A stretch of 64,000 nt of DNA from the NCBI GenBank assembly GCA_947647595.1, contig CANSKZ010000003.1, forward strand, positions 1 to 64,000. The letters run 5' to 3'. The translations under genes and the position numbers were made by a program. The notes beneath the pieces are model-generated. The model was given only the letters and a program-made list of their open reading frames with translations, had not been told where the DNA came from and made no database searches. Positions 36,252-47,600 of the stretch are shown in pieces. Numbering within the stretch: position 1 is the first letter of the stretch; every line of letters starts with the position of its first letter. The stretch is from an uncultured Clostridium sp. (GTDB lineage: Bacteria > Bacillota > Clostridia > TANB77 > CAG-508).

Positions 36252-37499
36252 ATGGATTTAAACAAACCATTAGCCTACAGAATGCGTCCCAAAACATTAG
36301 ATGAATTTGTGGGACAAGAGCATATTGTAGGAAAAGATAAATTATTATATCGAACGATTGAAGCAGACCGATTATCGAGTATTATTTTATGGGGACCGCC
36401 AGGCTGTGGAAAAACGTCGCTTGCGAAGGTGATTAGTGAAACAACAAAATATAAATTTATGAAAATCAATGCCGTTACATCAGGAGTTTCGGATATCAAG
36501 AAAGCAGTGGAAGAGGCGGATAATCCATTACTCAATCCAAGTGGAAAATGCATTTTGTTTATTGACGAAATTCATCGATTTAATAAATTGCAACAAGATG
36601 CGTTACTTCCTTTTGTAGAAGATGGAACCGTTATTTTAATTGGCGCTACAACGGAAAATCCGTATTTCGAAGTCAATAAAGCGTTGATTTCTAGGTCGAT
36701 GGTGATTAAACTAGAACCACTTAGAAAATCGGACATTGTGCAAATATTGCGAAATGCGATTGTGCGCAAAGAGGGCTTAGGAGAGTATAACATCAAAATT
36801 TCAGAGGATACCATTGATACGATTGCGGAAATTTCGAATGGAGATGTTCGAACAGCTTTGAATGGATTGGAGATTGCAGTTTTGACGACCAAAATGGGAA
36901 GGGATGGCGTCATTGAAATTACGGATGAAATTGCTAGTCAAAGTATGAATACGAAAAAAGCCATGTTTGATAAATCAGGAGATAGTCATTATGATAATAT
37001 TAGTGCTATGATAAAATCCATGCGAGGAAGTGACCCAGATGCAGCGATTTTTTATTTGGCAAGAGCTTTAAATGCAGGAGAAGACCCAGTGTTTTTAGCA
37101 AGAAGAATCACAATATGTGCTTCAGAAGATGTTGGAATGGCAAATCCAAATGCGTTGGTAGTGGCGACTTCTGCCATGGAGGCAGTGAGAATGATTGGTA
37201 TGCCAGAGGCAAGAATTATTTTAGCGGAGGCTGCGACGTATGTTGCGATTTCGAAAAAGTCGAATGCGACGTATTTAGGCATTAATCGTGCTTTGGAAGA
37301 TGTGAAAACGAAAAATACAGGAACAATTCCAATGCATATTCGAAATGCGACAGCAGAGGGAATGGAGCAGTTTGGTTATGGAGAAGGGTATAAGTATCCA
37401 CATGATTTTCCAGGTCATTGGTGTGAGCAACAATATTTGCCAGATGAAATGTTGGGAACGAAGTATTATGTGAAGGATGAGAATTGTGTGGAAGAATAG
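36252..37499 (+). CDS. rarA: Replication-associated recombination protein RarA/MgsA
   Basis: 415 residues. AAA+ ATPase acting at stalled forks. PLAYRMRPKTLDEFVGQEHI at the start, Walker A GPPGCGKTSL, Walker B LFIDEIHRF, sensor GATTENPYFEVNKAL, and the MgsA C-terminal domain (RGSDPDAAIFYLARALNAGED). RuvB is excluded by length and motif set. Runs in one operon with ruvA. Confidence 0.96.
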   Translation: MDLNKPLAYRMRPKTLDEFVGQEHIVGKDKLLYRTIEADRLSSIILWGPPGCGKTSLAKVISETTKYKFMKINAVTSGVSDIKKAVEEADNPLLNPSGKCILFIDEIHRFNKLQQDALLPFVEDGTVILIGATTENPYFEVNKALISRSMVIKLEPLRKSDIVQILRNAIVRKEGLGEYNIKISEDTIDTIAEISNGDVRTALNGLEIAVLTTKMGRDGVIEITDEIASQSMNTKKAMFDKSGDSHYDNISAMIKSMRGSDPDAAIFYLARALNAGEDPVFLARRITICASEDVGMANPNALVVATSAMEAVRMIGMPEARIILAEAATYVAISKKSNATYLGINRALEDVKTKNTGTIPMHIRNATAEGMEQFGYGEGYKYPHDFPGHWCEQQYLPDEMLGTKYYVKDENCVEE

Positions 37500-37609
37500 A
37501 TAAGGAAGAGCACATGTTGTTTATACAGTATGTGCTTTTTTGAGGTTTATTTTCGGAAAATGTCACGTCCAATTTCGAATTTACATAATATAAAACAGGG
37601 GGGATAAAT

Positions 37610-37822
37610 ATGATGCAAAATTATCAAGGAAATTTTCCAAAAAATGCAATGTTTGGGCATGCTTATGTCATGGACCAAATTTTGAATAAAACCTTTTCTC
37701 CAGAAGAAGCTTTGAAAAGAGGAACGGTGTTTCCAGAGCTAACAACTTCGTATGCTCCTGGAGATTCAATGCGAGAAATCGAATTTTTGAGAAACTATGG
37801 AAGAGGAGGGCATAATCAATAA
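37610..37822 (+). CDS. cotJA: Spore coat protein CotJA
   Basis: 70 residues. First gene of the cotJ operon, which encodes an inner spore-coat complex. NAMFGHAYVMDQILNKTFSP and LTTSYAPGD are typical. RBS AGGGGGG. A CATAATAT at about 37585 may be a mother-cell sigma -10, without a clear -35. It overlaps cotJB by one base at TAATG. Confidence 0.9.
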   Translation: MMQNYQGNFPKNAMFGHAYVMDQILNKTFSPEEALKRGTVFPELTTSYAPGDSMREIEFLRNYGRGGHNQ

Positions 37823-38088
37823 TGGAAAATAAAAATTATGAAAATAGAGATGATTTATTAAAAAAAATCATGGAATATAAATTTTATGTCAATGATTTGA
37901 CTTTATATTTAGATACGCATCCAAATGACAGAAGAGCACTTACTTTACACAATGAATATGTTGTGAAATTGGATGAAGTAACGAAAGAATTTGAAAAAAT
38001 ATATGGACCACTTACTATCGAAACCGTTATGGAGAGCTGGGAATGGGCTCAAAACTTGTGGCCATGGCAAAGGGGGTTTAATAGATAA
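37822..38088 (+). CDS. cotJB: Spore coat protein CotJB
   Basis: 88 residues. YKFYVNDLTLYLDTHPNDRR and YGPLTIETVMESWEWAQNLW are family hallmarks. Overlaps both neighbours by one base, so the three products are made in step. Confidence 0.92.
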   Translation: MENKNYENRDDLLKKIMEYKFYVNDLTLYLDTHPNDRRALTLHNEYVVKLDEVTKEFEKIYGPLTIETVMESWEWAQNLWPWQRGFNR

Positions 38089-38765
38089 TGTGGAATTATA
38101 GTAGAAATTTACAATATCCGATTAATATAAAAAATAGAAATATTGAAATGGCTAAAGTAATTGTTAGTCAGTATGGCGGACCAGATGGAGAGCTTGGTGC
38201 TTCACTTAGATATTTGTCACAAAGGTTTGGAATGCCGGATAAAAATTCGAAGGCGATTTTGAATGATATTGGGACGGAAGAATTAGCCCACCTAGAAATG
38301 GTTGGAACCCTAGTTCACCAACTAACCGATGGAGCATCGATTGAAGAAATCGAAAAAGGTGGTTTGTCAGCGTATTATACAGATCATGGCTTAGGAGTCT
38401 ATCCACAAGCAGCTAGCGGTTTTCCTTTTTCTGCTACTGTGCTTGCTGTAAAAGGTGATCCAGTAGCTGATTTGACGGAAGATTTGGCAGCCGAACAAAA
38501 AGCGCGTGCTACCTACGAAAAACTAATCGATTTGTGCAAAGATGACCCAGATGTTGTCAATGTTTTAAGATATTTACGTGAAAGAGAAGTCGTTCATTTC
38601 CAAAGATTTGGTGAAGCTTTAAATGGAGTGCAAGAAAAATTAGCACAAAAAAGATTTTATATGAACAATGTTGATAAAGCAATGGATAGAAAAAATGAAT
38701 TTATTATAAAAAATAATATCGCTAGAAGTACACCAGGAATGAATTGGGGAAATTGTAAAGATTAA
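38088..38765 (+). CDS. cotJC: CotJC, manganese catalase-like spore coat protein
   Basis: 225 residues. Ferritin-like four-helix fold of manganese catalases: LGASLRYLSQRFGMPDKNSK, DIGTEELAHLEMVGTLVHQL (metal ligands E-x-x-H) and REREVVHFQRFGEAL (second E/H pair). In spores CotJC is a coat component with probable peroxide-detoxifying activity. Confidence 0.95.
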   Translation: MWNYSRNLQYPINIKNRNIEMAKVIVSQYGGPDGELGASLRYLSQRFGMPDKNSKAILNDIGTEELAHLEMVGTLVHQLTDGASIEEIEKGGLSAYYTDHGLGVYPQAASGFPFSATVLAVKGDPVADLTEDLAAEQKARATYEKLIDLCKDDPDVVNVLRYLREREVVHFQRFGEALNGVQEKLAQKRFYMNNVDKAMDRKNEFIIKNNIARSTPGMNWGNCKD

Positions 38766-38897
38766 ATTGAATCTTATTAGAAAGGATGCTATAAATAACG
38801 CATTCTTTCTTTATTTAACGACTGTAGATTCTTGACTTTTTCAGAAAGATTTGTTATAAACAATAATTAGAAAATATAAAAATATTCCAAAAAACTA

Positions 38898-38926
38898 TTG
38901 CAAAAATATTAAACTTAGTGTATGAT
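38898..38926 (+). promoter_or_regulatory. Promoter of DUF1292 gene
   Basis: TTGCAA, 17 bases, TATGAT. The preceding intergenic stretch from 38766 holds a short imperfect hairpin and nothing else notable. Confidence 0.65.
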
Positions 38927-38971
38927 AATAAAAATGTGTTCATTCACATGACAAAAGAAAGGAGAATAAGT

Positions 38972-39292
38972 ATGGACGAAGATTCAATCAATAACATAGA
39001 AGATGAAGATTTAAGTAATATAATAATTTTAAGTGATGAAAATGGTGAGGATGTACAATTCGAATTCCTAGATTTAATAGAATATGAGTCTGAAGAATAT
39101 GTTGTTTTGCTACCAGTTGAAGATGAAACAGACGAGGATGATGGCGAAGTTGTCATTTTAAAAGTAGAAGATTCTGGTAATGAAGAAGAAGAGTCATATG
39201 TAAGTGTTGATGATGAGGAGACATTAAGTGCAGTTTTTGAGATTTTTAAAGAGAAATTCAAAGACGAATTTAATTTTACTGACGAAGATTAA
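38972..39292 (+). CDS. DUF1292 (YrzB-like) acidic protein
   Basis: 106 residues, extremely acidic. IIILSDENGEDVQFEFLDLI and EYVVLLPVED are the DUF1292 core; function unknown in the family. Start at the ATG behind AAAGGAGA. Followed by a terminator and mgtE. Confidence 0.88.
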   Translation: MDEDSINNIEDEDLSNIIILSDENGEDVQFEFLDLIEYESEEYVVLLPVEDETDEDDGEVVILKVEDSGNEEEESYVSVDDEETLSAVFEIFKEKFKDEFNFTDED

Positions 39293-39311
39293 AAAGATAA
39301 TGAAAGGAAGA

Positions 39312-39341
39312 ACGAGAAACCATTTCTCGTTCTTTTTTTGT
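39312..39341 (+). terminator. Terminator after DUF1292 gene
   Basis: Stem AACGAGAAA / TTTCTCGTT with T7. Confidence 0.85.
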
Positions 39342-39383
39342 GAAAAATAAGTTTTAGCAAAACCAAGAAAGGTGGAATTTAAA

Positions 39384-40727
39384 ATGAAAGAAAAAGTAAG
39401 TGAATTAATTGAAACAAAAAAGTTTAATCATTTAAAAGAATATTTGCAAAGTGTAAATTCTGCCGATTTGCCGACCTTGTTTGAAGAGTTGGATGACGAA
39501 AAAAATCTTATTGTTTATCGATTATTATCCAAAGAAAAAGCAGCTGAAGTTTTTGCAGAGTTGGATTCGGATGTGCAAGAAAAATTAATTAATAATTTTT
39601 CCGATAAAGAACTGCAAAATGTCATTAATGAATTATTTATGGATGATACGGTTGACTTGATTGAAGAAATGCCATCCAATGTAGTAAAAAGAATTTTAAA
39701 AAATATTCATCCAACAGACCGAAAAGTCATTAATGAATTGCTTAATTATCCAGAAGAAAGCGCTGGAAGTATTATGACGACTGAATTTATCGACTTAAAA
39801 GAAAACATGACAGTTGAGCAAGCTCTTGAAAAAATAAAACGAATTGGCTTGGAAAAAGAAACGATTTATAATTGTTATGTATTAAGCATGTCGCGAAAAG
39901 TAAAAGGAATTATTGATTTGAAAACCTTGGTTATTTCCGAAAAAGACGTTCTCATCAAAGACTTAATGGAAACCAATGTGATAACTGTTACAACGTTAGA
40001 AGACCAAGAAAATGTTGCAAAAATGTTTGACAAGTACAATTTTCTAGCACTTCCCGTTGTAGATACAGAAAATCGTCTAGTGGGGATTGTAACCATTGAT
40101 GATGCGATGGACGTTTTACAAGACGAGGTCGCAGAAGATTTCGAAATCATGTCAGCGATTACGCCAAACGAAGAAACGTATTTTAAGACAAGCGTCTTTT
40201 CTCATGCGAAAAATAGAATTATTTGGTTATTAATCTTAATGCTATCTTCCATTGTAACAGGGGCGATTATCACAAAATATGAAGCTGCTTTTGCCTCAGT
40301 TCCAATCCTAGTTGCGTTTATTCCAATGATTATGGGAACAACAGGAAATTGTGGTTCGCAGACTTCAACCTTAATTATTCGCGGAATGTCAAATGACGAA
40401 GTTATGTTAAAAGATTATTTGAAAGCCATTTGGAAAGAATTTAGAGTAGCCATATCAGTTGCTTTAATGCTTGGTGTTGCCAATGGAATCCGAATTTTAG
40501 TGCAATATCAAGATATGAAATTGGCGGTAGTAGTTGCTTTATCGCTATTGGGAACGGTTGTGCTTGCCAATTTTTTAGGATGTTCACTTCCTATGCTTGC
40601 CAAAAAAATAAAAATCGACCCAGCACTTATGGCAACGCCTGTTATTACAACAGTTTCTGACATGTGTTCGGTGCTTATCTTTTTCAAAATAGCAACAATA
40701 ATTATGGGATTAGAAATAAATTTGTAA
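39384..40727 (+). CDS. mgtE: Magnesium transporter MgtE
   Basis: 447 residues: N-terminal superhelical domain (about 1-130), a CBS pair (about 135-255, SIMTTEFIDLKENMTVEQAL, GIVTIDDAMDVL), a plug helix and five TM helices with the pore signature GNCGSQTSTLIIRG. Mg2+ channel gated by cytoplasmic Mg2+. The ATG is chosen behind GAAAGGTGG; a GTG at 39372 lies inside that site. A two-component system follows. Confidence 0.95.
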   Translation: MKEKVSELIETKKFNHLKEYLQSVNSADLPTLFEELDDEKNLIVYRLLSKEKAAEVFAELDSDVQEKLINNFSDKELQNVINELFMDDTVDLIEEMPSNVVKRILKNIHPTDRKVINELLNYPEESAGSIMTTEFIDLKENMTVEQALEKIKRIGLEKETIYNCYVLSMSRKVKGIIDLKTLVISEKDVLIKDLMETNVITVTTLEDQENVAKMFDKYNFLALPVVDTENRLVGIVTIDDAMDVLQDEVAEDFEIMSAITPNEETYFKTSVFSHAKNRIIWLLILMLSSIVTGAIITKYEAAFASVPILVAFIPMIMGTTGNCGSQTSTLIIRGMSNDEVMLKDYLKAIWKEFRVAISVALMLGVANGIRILVQYQDMKLAVVVALSLLGTVVLANFLGCSLPMLAKKIKIDPALMATPVITTVSDMCSVLIFFKIATIIMGLEINL

Positions 40728-40802
40728 AGAAAAACAATCCTATTTCAGATAAATTTAAGTTTCTTATTTTATAATAGTCATAAAAAAAGAAGGATGATTT
40801 TT

Positions 40803-41474
40803 ATGAAAGTTTTGATAATAGAAGATGACAAAATACTTTCTAGAACAATTGAACAATGCATCAAAAGCCACTACGATACAGATTGTGCTTTTGACGGCGA
40901 AGAAGGTATTTTATATGCCAAACAGGGAATTTATGATGCCATTATTTTAGATTTAATGATGCCAGTCATGGATGGCTATGAAGTGCTGAGAGATTTGCGA
41001 AGTGAAAAAATATTTACCCCAGTTTTAATTTTAACAGCTAAAGATGCCCTAGAAGATAAGTTAAAAGGTTTTCGAATGGGAGCTGATGATTACTTAGTCA
41101 AACCATTCAACCGAGAAGAATTATTGGCAAGAATCGATGCGATGATTCGAAGAACAAATGGAAATTATTGCAATGAAAATGTCATTGAATTCAAAGCGCT
41201 AAAACTAGATTTGAATCAAAGAAAAGTATTTTGCCAAAACCAAGAATTGCTATTGCAAGGAAAGCAATTTGATTTGCTAGAATATTTACTAAATACGCAA
41301 AATACAATTCTTACCAAAGACCAAATCTTTGATAAAATTTGGGGATTTAATTCAGAAACAAGTACCAATGTAATCGAAGTATATGCGAGTGGTTTACGAA
41401 AAGAATTGAAAAAAGTAGAATACGATAAATATTTAAAAACCATTCGAGGCGTAGGCTATATTTGGTCCGAATAG
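40803..41474 (+). CDS. OmpR/PhoB-type response regulator
   Basis: 223 residues. Receiver domain with acidic pocket EDD, phosphoacceptor Asp in ILDLMMPVMDG (about residue 51), Thr in LTA and Lys in LVKPF; C-terminal winged helix (TKDQIFDKIWGF, VYASGLRKEL, TIRGVGYIW). Immediately upstream of the histidine kinase, its partner. Targets unknown; mgtE upstream is separated by 75 bases. Confidence 0.95.
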   Translation: MKVLIIEDDKILSRTIEQCIKSHYDTDCAFDGEEGILYAKQGIYDAIILDLMMPVMDGYEVLRDLRSEKIFTPVLILTAKDALEDKLKGFRMGADDYLVKPFNREELLARIDAMIRRTNGNYCNENVIEFKALKLDLNQRKVFCQNQELLLQGKQFDLLEYLLNTQNTILTKDQIFDKIWGFNSETSTNVIEVYASGLRKELKKVEYDKYLKTIRGVGYIWSE

Positions 41475-41490
41475 AAAAGAGGTGAAAAAA

Positions 41491-42805
41491 GTGGAAGAGC
41501 AACGAAAATTAAGAAAACAATTTTTGATTCATATTGTTTATAATATGATTGCTTTTGCACTGATTTTTATTGCCTTTGGAATTTTTATGTTTTACATGAT
41601 AAAACATATTACTTTTTCTGTTGCAGACCATGAATTAAAAGAAGCCAAAAGTGAATTTGCAGATGTTCAGGTAACGTTAGAAAGTTTATATAAAATATTT
41701 GATTTGGGCAATGTAGAATTTTTCAAAAATAAAAATCTCGATTTTATAGAATATAATTTAACGAAAAGAATCAACAATCCACAAATTAATTTAATTTTAA
41801 GAAACGAAACAGGAGAAATTCTAAATGCCAATGATTTAGGAAAATTAACAGATTATTCTCAAGAAATCGAATTTGACAATGAATATCTAAATGCCATTTA
41901 TACACTAAGTTTAGAAAATGAATACAATTATCGATGCCTGAATTTCAAAATCAACGAAAATAATGAAAAAGATACCACTTATGCTCAGCTTTTAATCAAC
42001 GTAGATAGTGAAATTGAGCTGATTAACAATTATTTAGAAATTACAATATCAGCAGTAGTTTTAGGGATATTTCTTTCTGGAATTGCGAGTTTTATTTTAT
42101 CCAAAAAAACTCTACAGCCAATTCAAGAAACCTTAAAAGTTCAGACTGAATTTGTGCAAAATGCAGCACACGAACTTCGAACGCCACTTACGATTATACA
42201 AGCCAAACAAGAATTATTACTACAAGAGCCCAATAGCAAAATCATTGATAAATCAGAGGATATTAGCTTAACTTTAAATGAAACGAAAAGATTATCGAAA
42301 CTAACCAAAGATTTAATGATTTTAGTAAGAGGCAATAATTTGAGATTACAAAAAGAAGACGTAAATGTAGATGAATTCATTCGAAATGTTGTCTTACCTT
42401 ACCAAGATATGGCCGAATCCCAAGGAAAACGATTGATTCTAAACTTAAATTTCCAAAAAGAAATGAGCCTAGATATTAACAAAATGCATCAATTATTGGT
42501 AATTTTGTTAGACAATAGTATCAAATATACAGAAGAGCGGAGACGAAATTCAAATTCGTACAGAATTAAAAGAAAACAAATTGATTTTAGAAGTAGCAGA
42601 TACAGGAATTGGCATTAGCGATGAAGCCATGAAACATATATTTGACCGTTTTTACCGAGAAGATAAAGCGCGAAATCGTGAAACAGGCGGAAGCGGTTTG
42701 GGACTTTCGATTGCTACAATGATTGTCAATGCTCATAATGGAAATCTAAAAGTTTTTCATAATGAACCCAAAGGAAGCATTTTTATAGTCAAACTCAACA
42801 GATAA
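41491..42805 (+). CDS. Sensor histidine kinase, with one CGG +1 recoding site
   Basis: 437 residues after recoding. TM helices at about 12-38 and 185-207 flank an extracytoplasmic sensor domain; then HisKA with NAAHELRTPLTIIQAKQEL (phospho-His) and an ATPase domain: N box LVILLDNSIKYT, G1 VADTGIGISDEA, F box FDRFYRED, G2 GSGLGLSIA. The unshifted frame ends at 42618 just after the N box; skipping C at 42538 gives YTEE-GDEIQIRTEL and joins the N box to G1. GTG at 41491 is used since the earlier GTG forms part of the ribosome site. Confidence 0.94.
42538..42540 (+). other. CGG +1 recoding site 10 (histidine kinase codon 350)
   Basis: In-frame CGG after GAG, then A. Skipping C gives EE-GDEIQIR between N and G1 boxes; unshifted frame ends at 42618. 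Confidence 0.92.
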
Positions 42806-42870
42806 ATATAGACAAGAAAAATTTTTAATGTTATAATAAAATTTGAAAAATAGTGAAAAGAGGAAACATA

Positions 42871-44660
42871 ATGTTACTTAAAGATTTTCTAATATTTTCA
42901 AAAAATGAAATGATAGCTCCATTGGCAAAAATGATTAGATTAGAAATACCGAAAGAAATGAAAAAGCAGATAGAAAAAGAGCATTTATATCATATTACGC
43001 CAAATGAAGAAATTGCAAAAGAAATAGTTAGTTCTCAACATTTAAAACCAACTATACGGGTTAAATGCTTTTGGTACTGCTGTAGCTTGTATGTTTGGTG
43101 GACTACCAGATATGGAAAACTATATAAAAAATGTGACGGATATAGATGTAGCCAAAAATCCTTTGTTAAATCCAACGATGATTGCCAATGCAGTGGAAAT
43201 CGATATGAGAAGTGATGAATTAAAAAATTACAAAGTAAGAGGTTTTGCAGATAACGTTATTGTTTGTGAAGGATATTGTATATTACCACATGAGAGAGTA
43301 AAAGTAGTTCAGCTAGTGCCAGATTTAATAAGAGATGAATTTGGAAATCCAGTATTAAATGAAAAGACAAATGAACCATTAGGGATTAATTTTCGAAAGA
43401 GGACAGAAGAAGAAATAAGGGAATCAGTAGATGAATATATTGCATCAAAAGATTATCTAGAATATGTAAATGCAAAAAGATTGGAATATGGCTATAAAGA
43501 TGGAAAAAATAGTTTAGAAAATATTCAGAATATATTTAAAACGGTAAAACACGAAGGTGAAATTGAGGGAAAAAGTGTTGTAATTAATACAAGAGCTAAT
43601 TTCCTAAAGGCAATGAAAAATATGTTTGCTAGGGTAAGTCAATTAAAAGTAGATGAAAATACAGATGTTAAGATTGATAGAGTTTTGCGAGAATTTACAT
43701 TTGATAAAAAGAATCCATATCGAGATAAAAAGTTTGGCTTGGCAGTTGCTAAATTCCAAACACAAGGACTTACCCAATTAAATTTAAAAACAGAATTAGA
43801 GAATTTAATGCAAAGTGAAGAAGGCTGTTTTTTGAGAGAAAAGGCTGAGTCTATTGACAAAAAAACAATTCGAAAATATGGAATTCATGGCATACGGACA
43901 TAACAATAGAGTTGCTGTTCATGCAATGCTAATTGCAAAACACGAAGGTTTACTTCAAAATAATGATGAAAATAATAAAATAAAAGATATATTATTATCT
44001 GCTGCCTATTACCATGATATAGGGAGAATTGGTAATAGTGGACCACATAGTAAGAGAAGTGCAAGATTAGTAGAAAAATTAGATTTACAATTTGCAGATG
44101 GTAAAAGATATACAAGAGAAGATAAAAATTTGTTAAAACTTCTGGTGGAAGGACATGAAGGAAAAGATAACAAATTTGAAAAATTAGTTAGAAAATATGA
44201 GATTCCAGAGGAAAAGAAAGAGTTGGCTCAAAAAATGCTAGCAGTAATTAAAGATGCGGATGCTTTAGATAGGGTTAGAATTGATGTAAATTTTCCATTT
44301 TACATGAAAACAAATTTAAATCCAGATTATTTAAGAACAGATACTTCTAAAAGACTATTAAATGCTTCCTATGAATTAGAAGATTTGCACAAAAATGTAA
44401 ATTTTTCAAATATATTGTCTTATAAAACTGATTTTCAGACAGAAGAGAAAAAAGACAAAATGCAATTTGCAAAGGAAAAGTTTGAAAATAGTATAAAAGT
44501 AGAATTAAGTAAATTGCCACAGATACCACGTAAAGTAAAGAAAAATTTAACTTTGTGTAAAGAAAAAATGTCTTATGTAGGAAGTCATGTAAAAGAAAAG
44601 ATTGTTAGAAATATGAAGGTAAAACATTACCAAGAACAGCAAAAAGGGCTTGAAAAATAA
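42871..44660 (+). CDS. HD-domain phosphohydrolase with ART-like N-terminus, two CGG +1 recoding sites
   Basis: 595 residues after two steps. The N-terminal part (about 30-160) opens HLYHITPNEEIAKEIV, which recalls the start of ADP-ribosyltransferase-like folds, and continues TI-GLNAFGTAVACMFGGLPD; this link is tentative. The C-terminal HD domain (about 340-460) has HGI-GHNNRVAVHAM, YYHDIGRIG and KDADALDRVR, the metal ligands H, HD and D. The unshifted frames end at 43215 and 43903; the second break lies exactly in the first HD-domain helix. Target nucleotide or role unknown. Confidence 0.85.
43057..43059 (+). other. CGG +1 recoding site 11 (HD protein codon 63)
   Basis: In-frame CGG after ATA, then G: the only CGGG of the set. 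Skipping C gives TI-GLNAFGTAVACMFGG; unshifted frame ends at 43215. Confidence 0.88.
43895..43897 (+). other. CGG +1 recoding site 12 (HD protein codon 342)
   Basis: In-frame CGG after ATA, then A. Skipping C gives HGI-GHNNRVAVHAM, the HD signature; unshifted frame ends at 43903. Confidence 0.92.
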
Positions 44661-44675
44661 AAGAAGGAGAAAACA

Positions 44676-47600
44676 ATGAACAAATTCGTACATTTACACG
44701 TCCACAGTGAATTTAGTTTGCTCGATGGCATGTGTCGAATCAAAGATTTACCCAAAAGAGCCAAAGAGTTAGGAATGGACGCAATTGCGATTACAGACCA
44801 CGGCGTTATGTTTCGGAAGCGTTAATTTTTATAAAGAATGTAAGGCACAAGGTATCAAACCAATTATTGGCTGTGAGGTTTATGTAGCACCACGTGCTAG
44901 ATACGATAAACAATCTGGAATTGATGACCGATATGCCCATTTAATCTTGCTTGCCAAAAATCAAATAGGTTATGAAAATCTGATTAAATTAGTTTCGATT
45001 TCTTTTACAGAAGGCTATTATTATAAACCACGTATTGATACAGAAATATTAGAACAATATAGTGAAGGATTGATTTGTTTAAGTGCGTGTTTAGCAGGAA
45101 GTATCAACCAAGCCATTTTACAAGATGATATGGAAAAAGCAAAGGAAATTGCGTTGTGGCATAAACGTGTTTTTGGAGAAGATTATTATTTAGAGATTCA
45201 AAATAATGGTTTGGCAAAGCAAGTTATGGTTAACCAAAAATTAATTGAATTATCACGAGAATTAAATATTCCGCTTGTTGCAACAAACGATGCACATTAT
45301 TTGAAAAAAGAAGATAGTTACAATCATGAAATTTTATTATGCATTCAAACAGGCAAAAAAATGACAGATGAAGACCGAATGCATTTTGAAACCGATGAAT
45401 TTTATATCAAATCTCCAGAAGAAATGATGGACTATTTTTCCAATGTACCAGAAGCCATTGAAAATACTGTAAAAATTGCGGAAAAATGTAATTTCGAATT
45501 CGAATTTGGTGTAACAAAACTTCCTAATTATGATGTACCAGAAGAATTTGAAACCCATGAAGCTTACTTTAGAAAATTGTGCAACGACGGAATCAAAGAG
45601 CGTTATGGCGAAAATCCATCCCAGGAAATTTTAGACAGAGCAGAATATGAAATGAGTATCATTTCTAAAATGGGATATGTAGATTATTATTTGATTGTAT
45701 GGGATTTTATTCATTATGCTAAAAGTGTTGGAATTAGCGTTGGACCTGGTCGTGGTTCGGGAGCTGGTTCAATTGTAGCGTATGCGGTGGGAATTACGGA
45801 TATTGACCCAATTAAATATAATTTACTGTTTGAAAGATTTTTGAATCCAGACCGAATTAGTATGCCAGATTTTGATGTGGATTTTTGCTACGAAAGACGT
45901 CGGAGAAGTAATTGAATACGTTGCTAGAAAATATGGACAAGACCATGTTTCTCAAATTATAACCTTTGGTACAATGTCAGCCAGAAGTGTCATTCGTGAT
46001 GTGGGAAGGGTGCTAGATGTACCATACAATGAAGTTGATAAATTGGCAAAAATGATTCCATTTGAATTACATATTACAATTGCCAAAGCTTTAGAAGAAA
46101 ATCGAGAGTTAAAGGCGTTATATGAAAGTGATGAAACTGTGAAGAAAATCATTGATATTGCGCAAGGCTTAGAAGGCATGCCACGAAATGCTTCCACACA
46201 TGCGTGTGGAGTTGTTATTACGAAAAATCCAGTCGATACGTATGTACCATTATATGTTAATGACGGAACGCCAGTAGCGCAATATACCATGACATTGCTA
46301 GAAGAACTTGGTTTACTGAAAATGGATTTTTTGGGGCTTAGAACATTAACGGTTATTGAAGATTGCAAACAATTAATTAAGAAAAATAGAGGAATCGAGG
46401 TTGTTTTTGATGAAGCAATGAATGACCCAAATGTTTACAAATTATGGCAAGAGGGCAACACATTTGGGATTTTCCAATTTGAGAGTGGCGGGATGACTTC
46501 TTTTATGAAGGAACTAAAGCCAGATTGTTTGGAAGATATTATTGCAGGTGTTTCGCTTTATCGACCAGGTCCAATGGACCAAATTCCGCGTTATGTGAAA
46601 GGAAAGCTAAATCCGGGTCATAATGAATATACGCATCCAGCTTTGGAACCGATTTTGAATGTTACGTATGGCTGTATGGTGTATCAAGAGCAAGTTATGC
46701 AGATTGTGCGTGATTTGGCAGGATATTCGTTACGGAAGAGCGGATTTGGTACGTCGTGCGATGGGAAAGAAAAAGTTGGACGTCATGGCAAAAGAGCGAG
46801 AAATTTTTATTCATGGACAATTGGATGAAAAGGGAGATGTTGTGATTCCTGGTTGTGTGCGAAATGGCATTGATGAGGAATCAGCTAATAAAATATTTGA
46901 TGAAATGGTGGAATTTGCTAAATATGCTTTCAACAAATCTCATGCGGCTGCGTATGCAGTTGTTTCTTACAGAACAGCCTATTTGAAGGCATATTACAAA
47001 GAAGAATTAATGGCCGCCACGTTAAATAGTTTTTTGGGAAATTTGGATAAAATTCCAGTTTATGTGAACGATTGCAAAAAAATGAACATTGAAATTTTGC
47101 CACCTAATATCAATGAAAGCGATACGCGTTTTACGGTGGACCATAATAAAATTCGTTTTGGACTTCGGTACGATAAAAAATGTAGGAATTGCAGCTATCA
47201 ATAGCATTGTAGAAGAAAGAGAAAAAAATGGTAAATACGAAAATTTTGCTTCTTTTTGTGAAAGAATTCAAGATAAAGGAATCAACAAAAAGTGCGTGGA
47301 AAGCTTGATAAAAGCTGGCGTTTTTGATGATTTCGGTAAAACAAGGGCAACGCTTTTGGCTTCTTTTGAAGGAATTATTGATTTGATTAACAATAGCAGT
47401 AAAAAAGTCATGGAAAATCAAGTTTCTATGTTTGATTTGATGGAAGAAGAGGAAGCCATTGAAACGAAAAAATATGTTTTTGTGGAAAAGCCTGAATTTG
47501 AAGAAAAAGAATTATTGAGCTTGGAAAAAGAAATGATTGGTGTATATATTTCGGGGCATCCTTTGGAAAAATATCGAGAATTGTTGGAAAAGATGACCAA

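Noticed and set aside
38966-39295. Acidic frame at 38972 as low-complexity noise
   Set aside because: It has its own promoter, a good ribosome site and a DUF1292 core, so it was kept as a gene.
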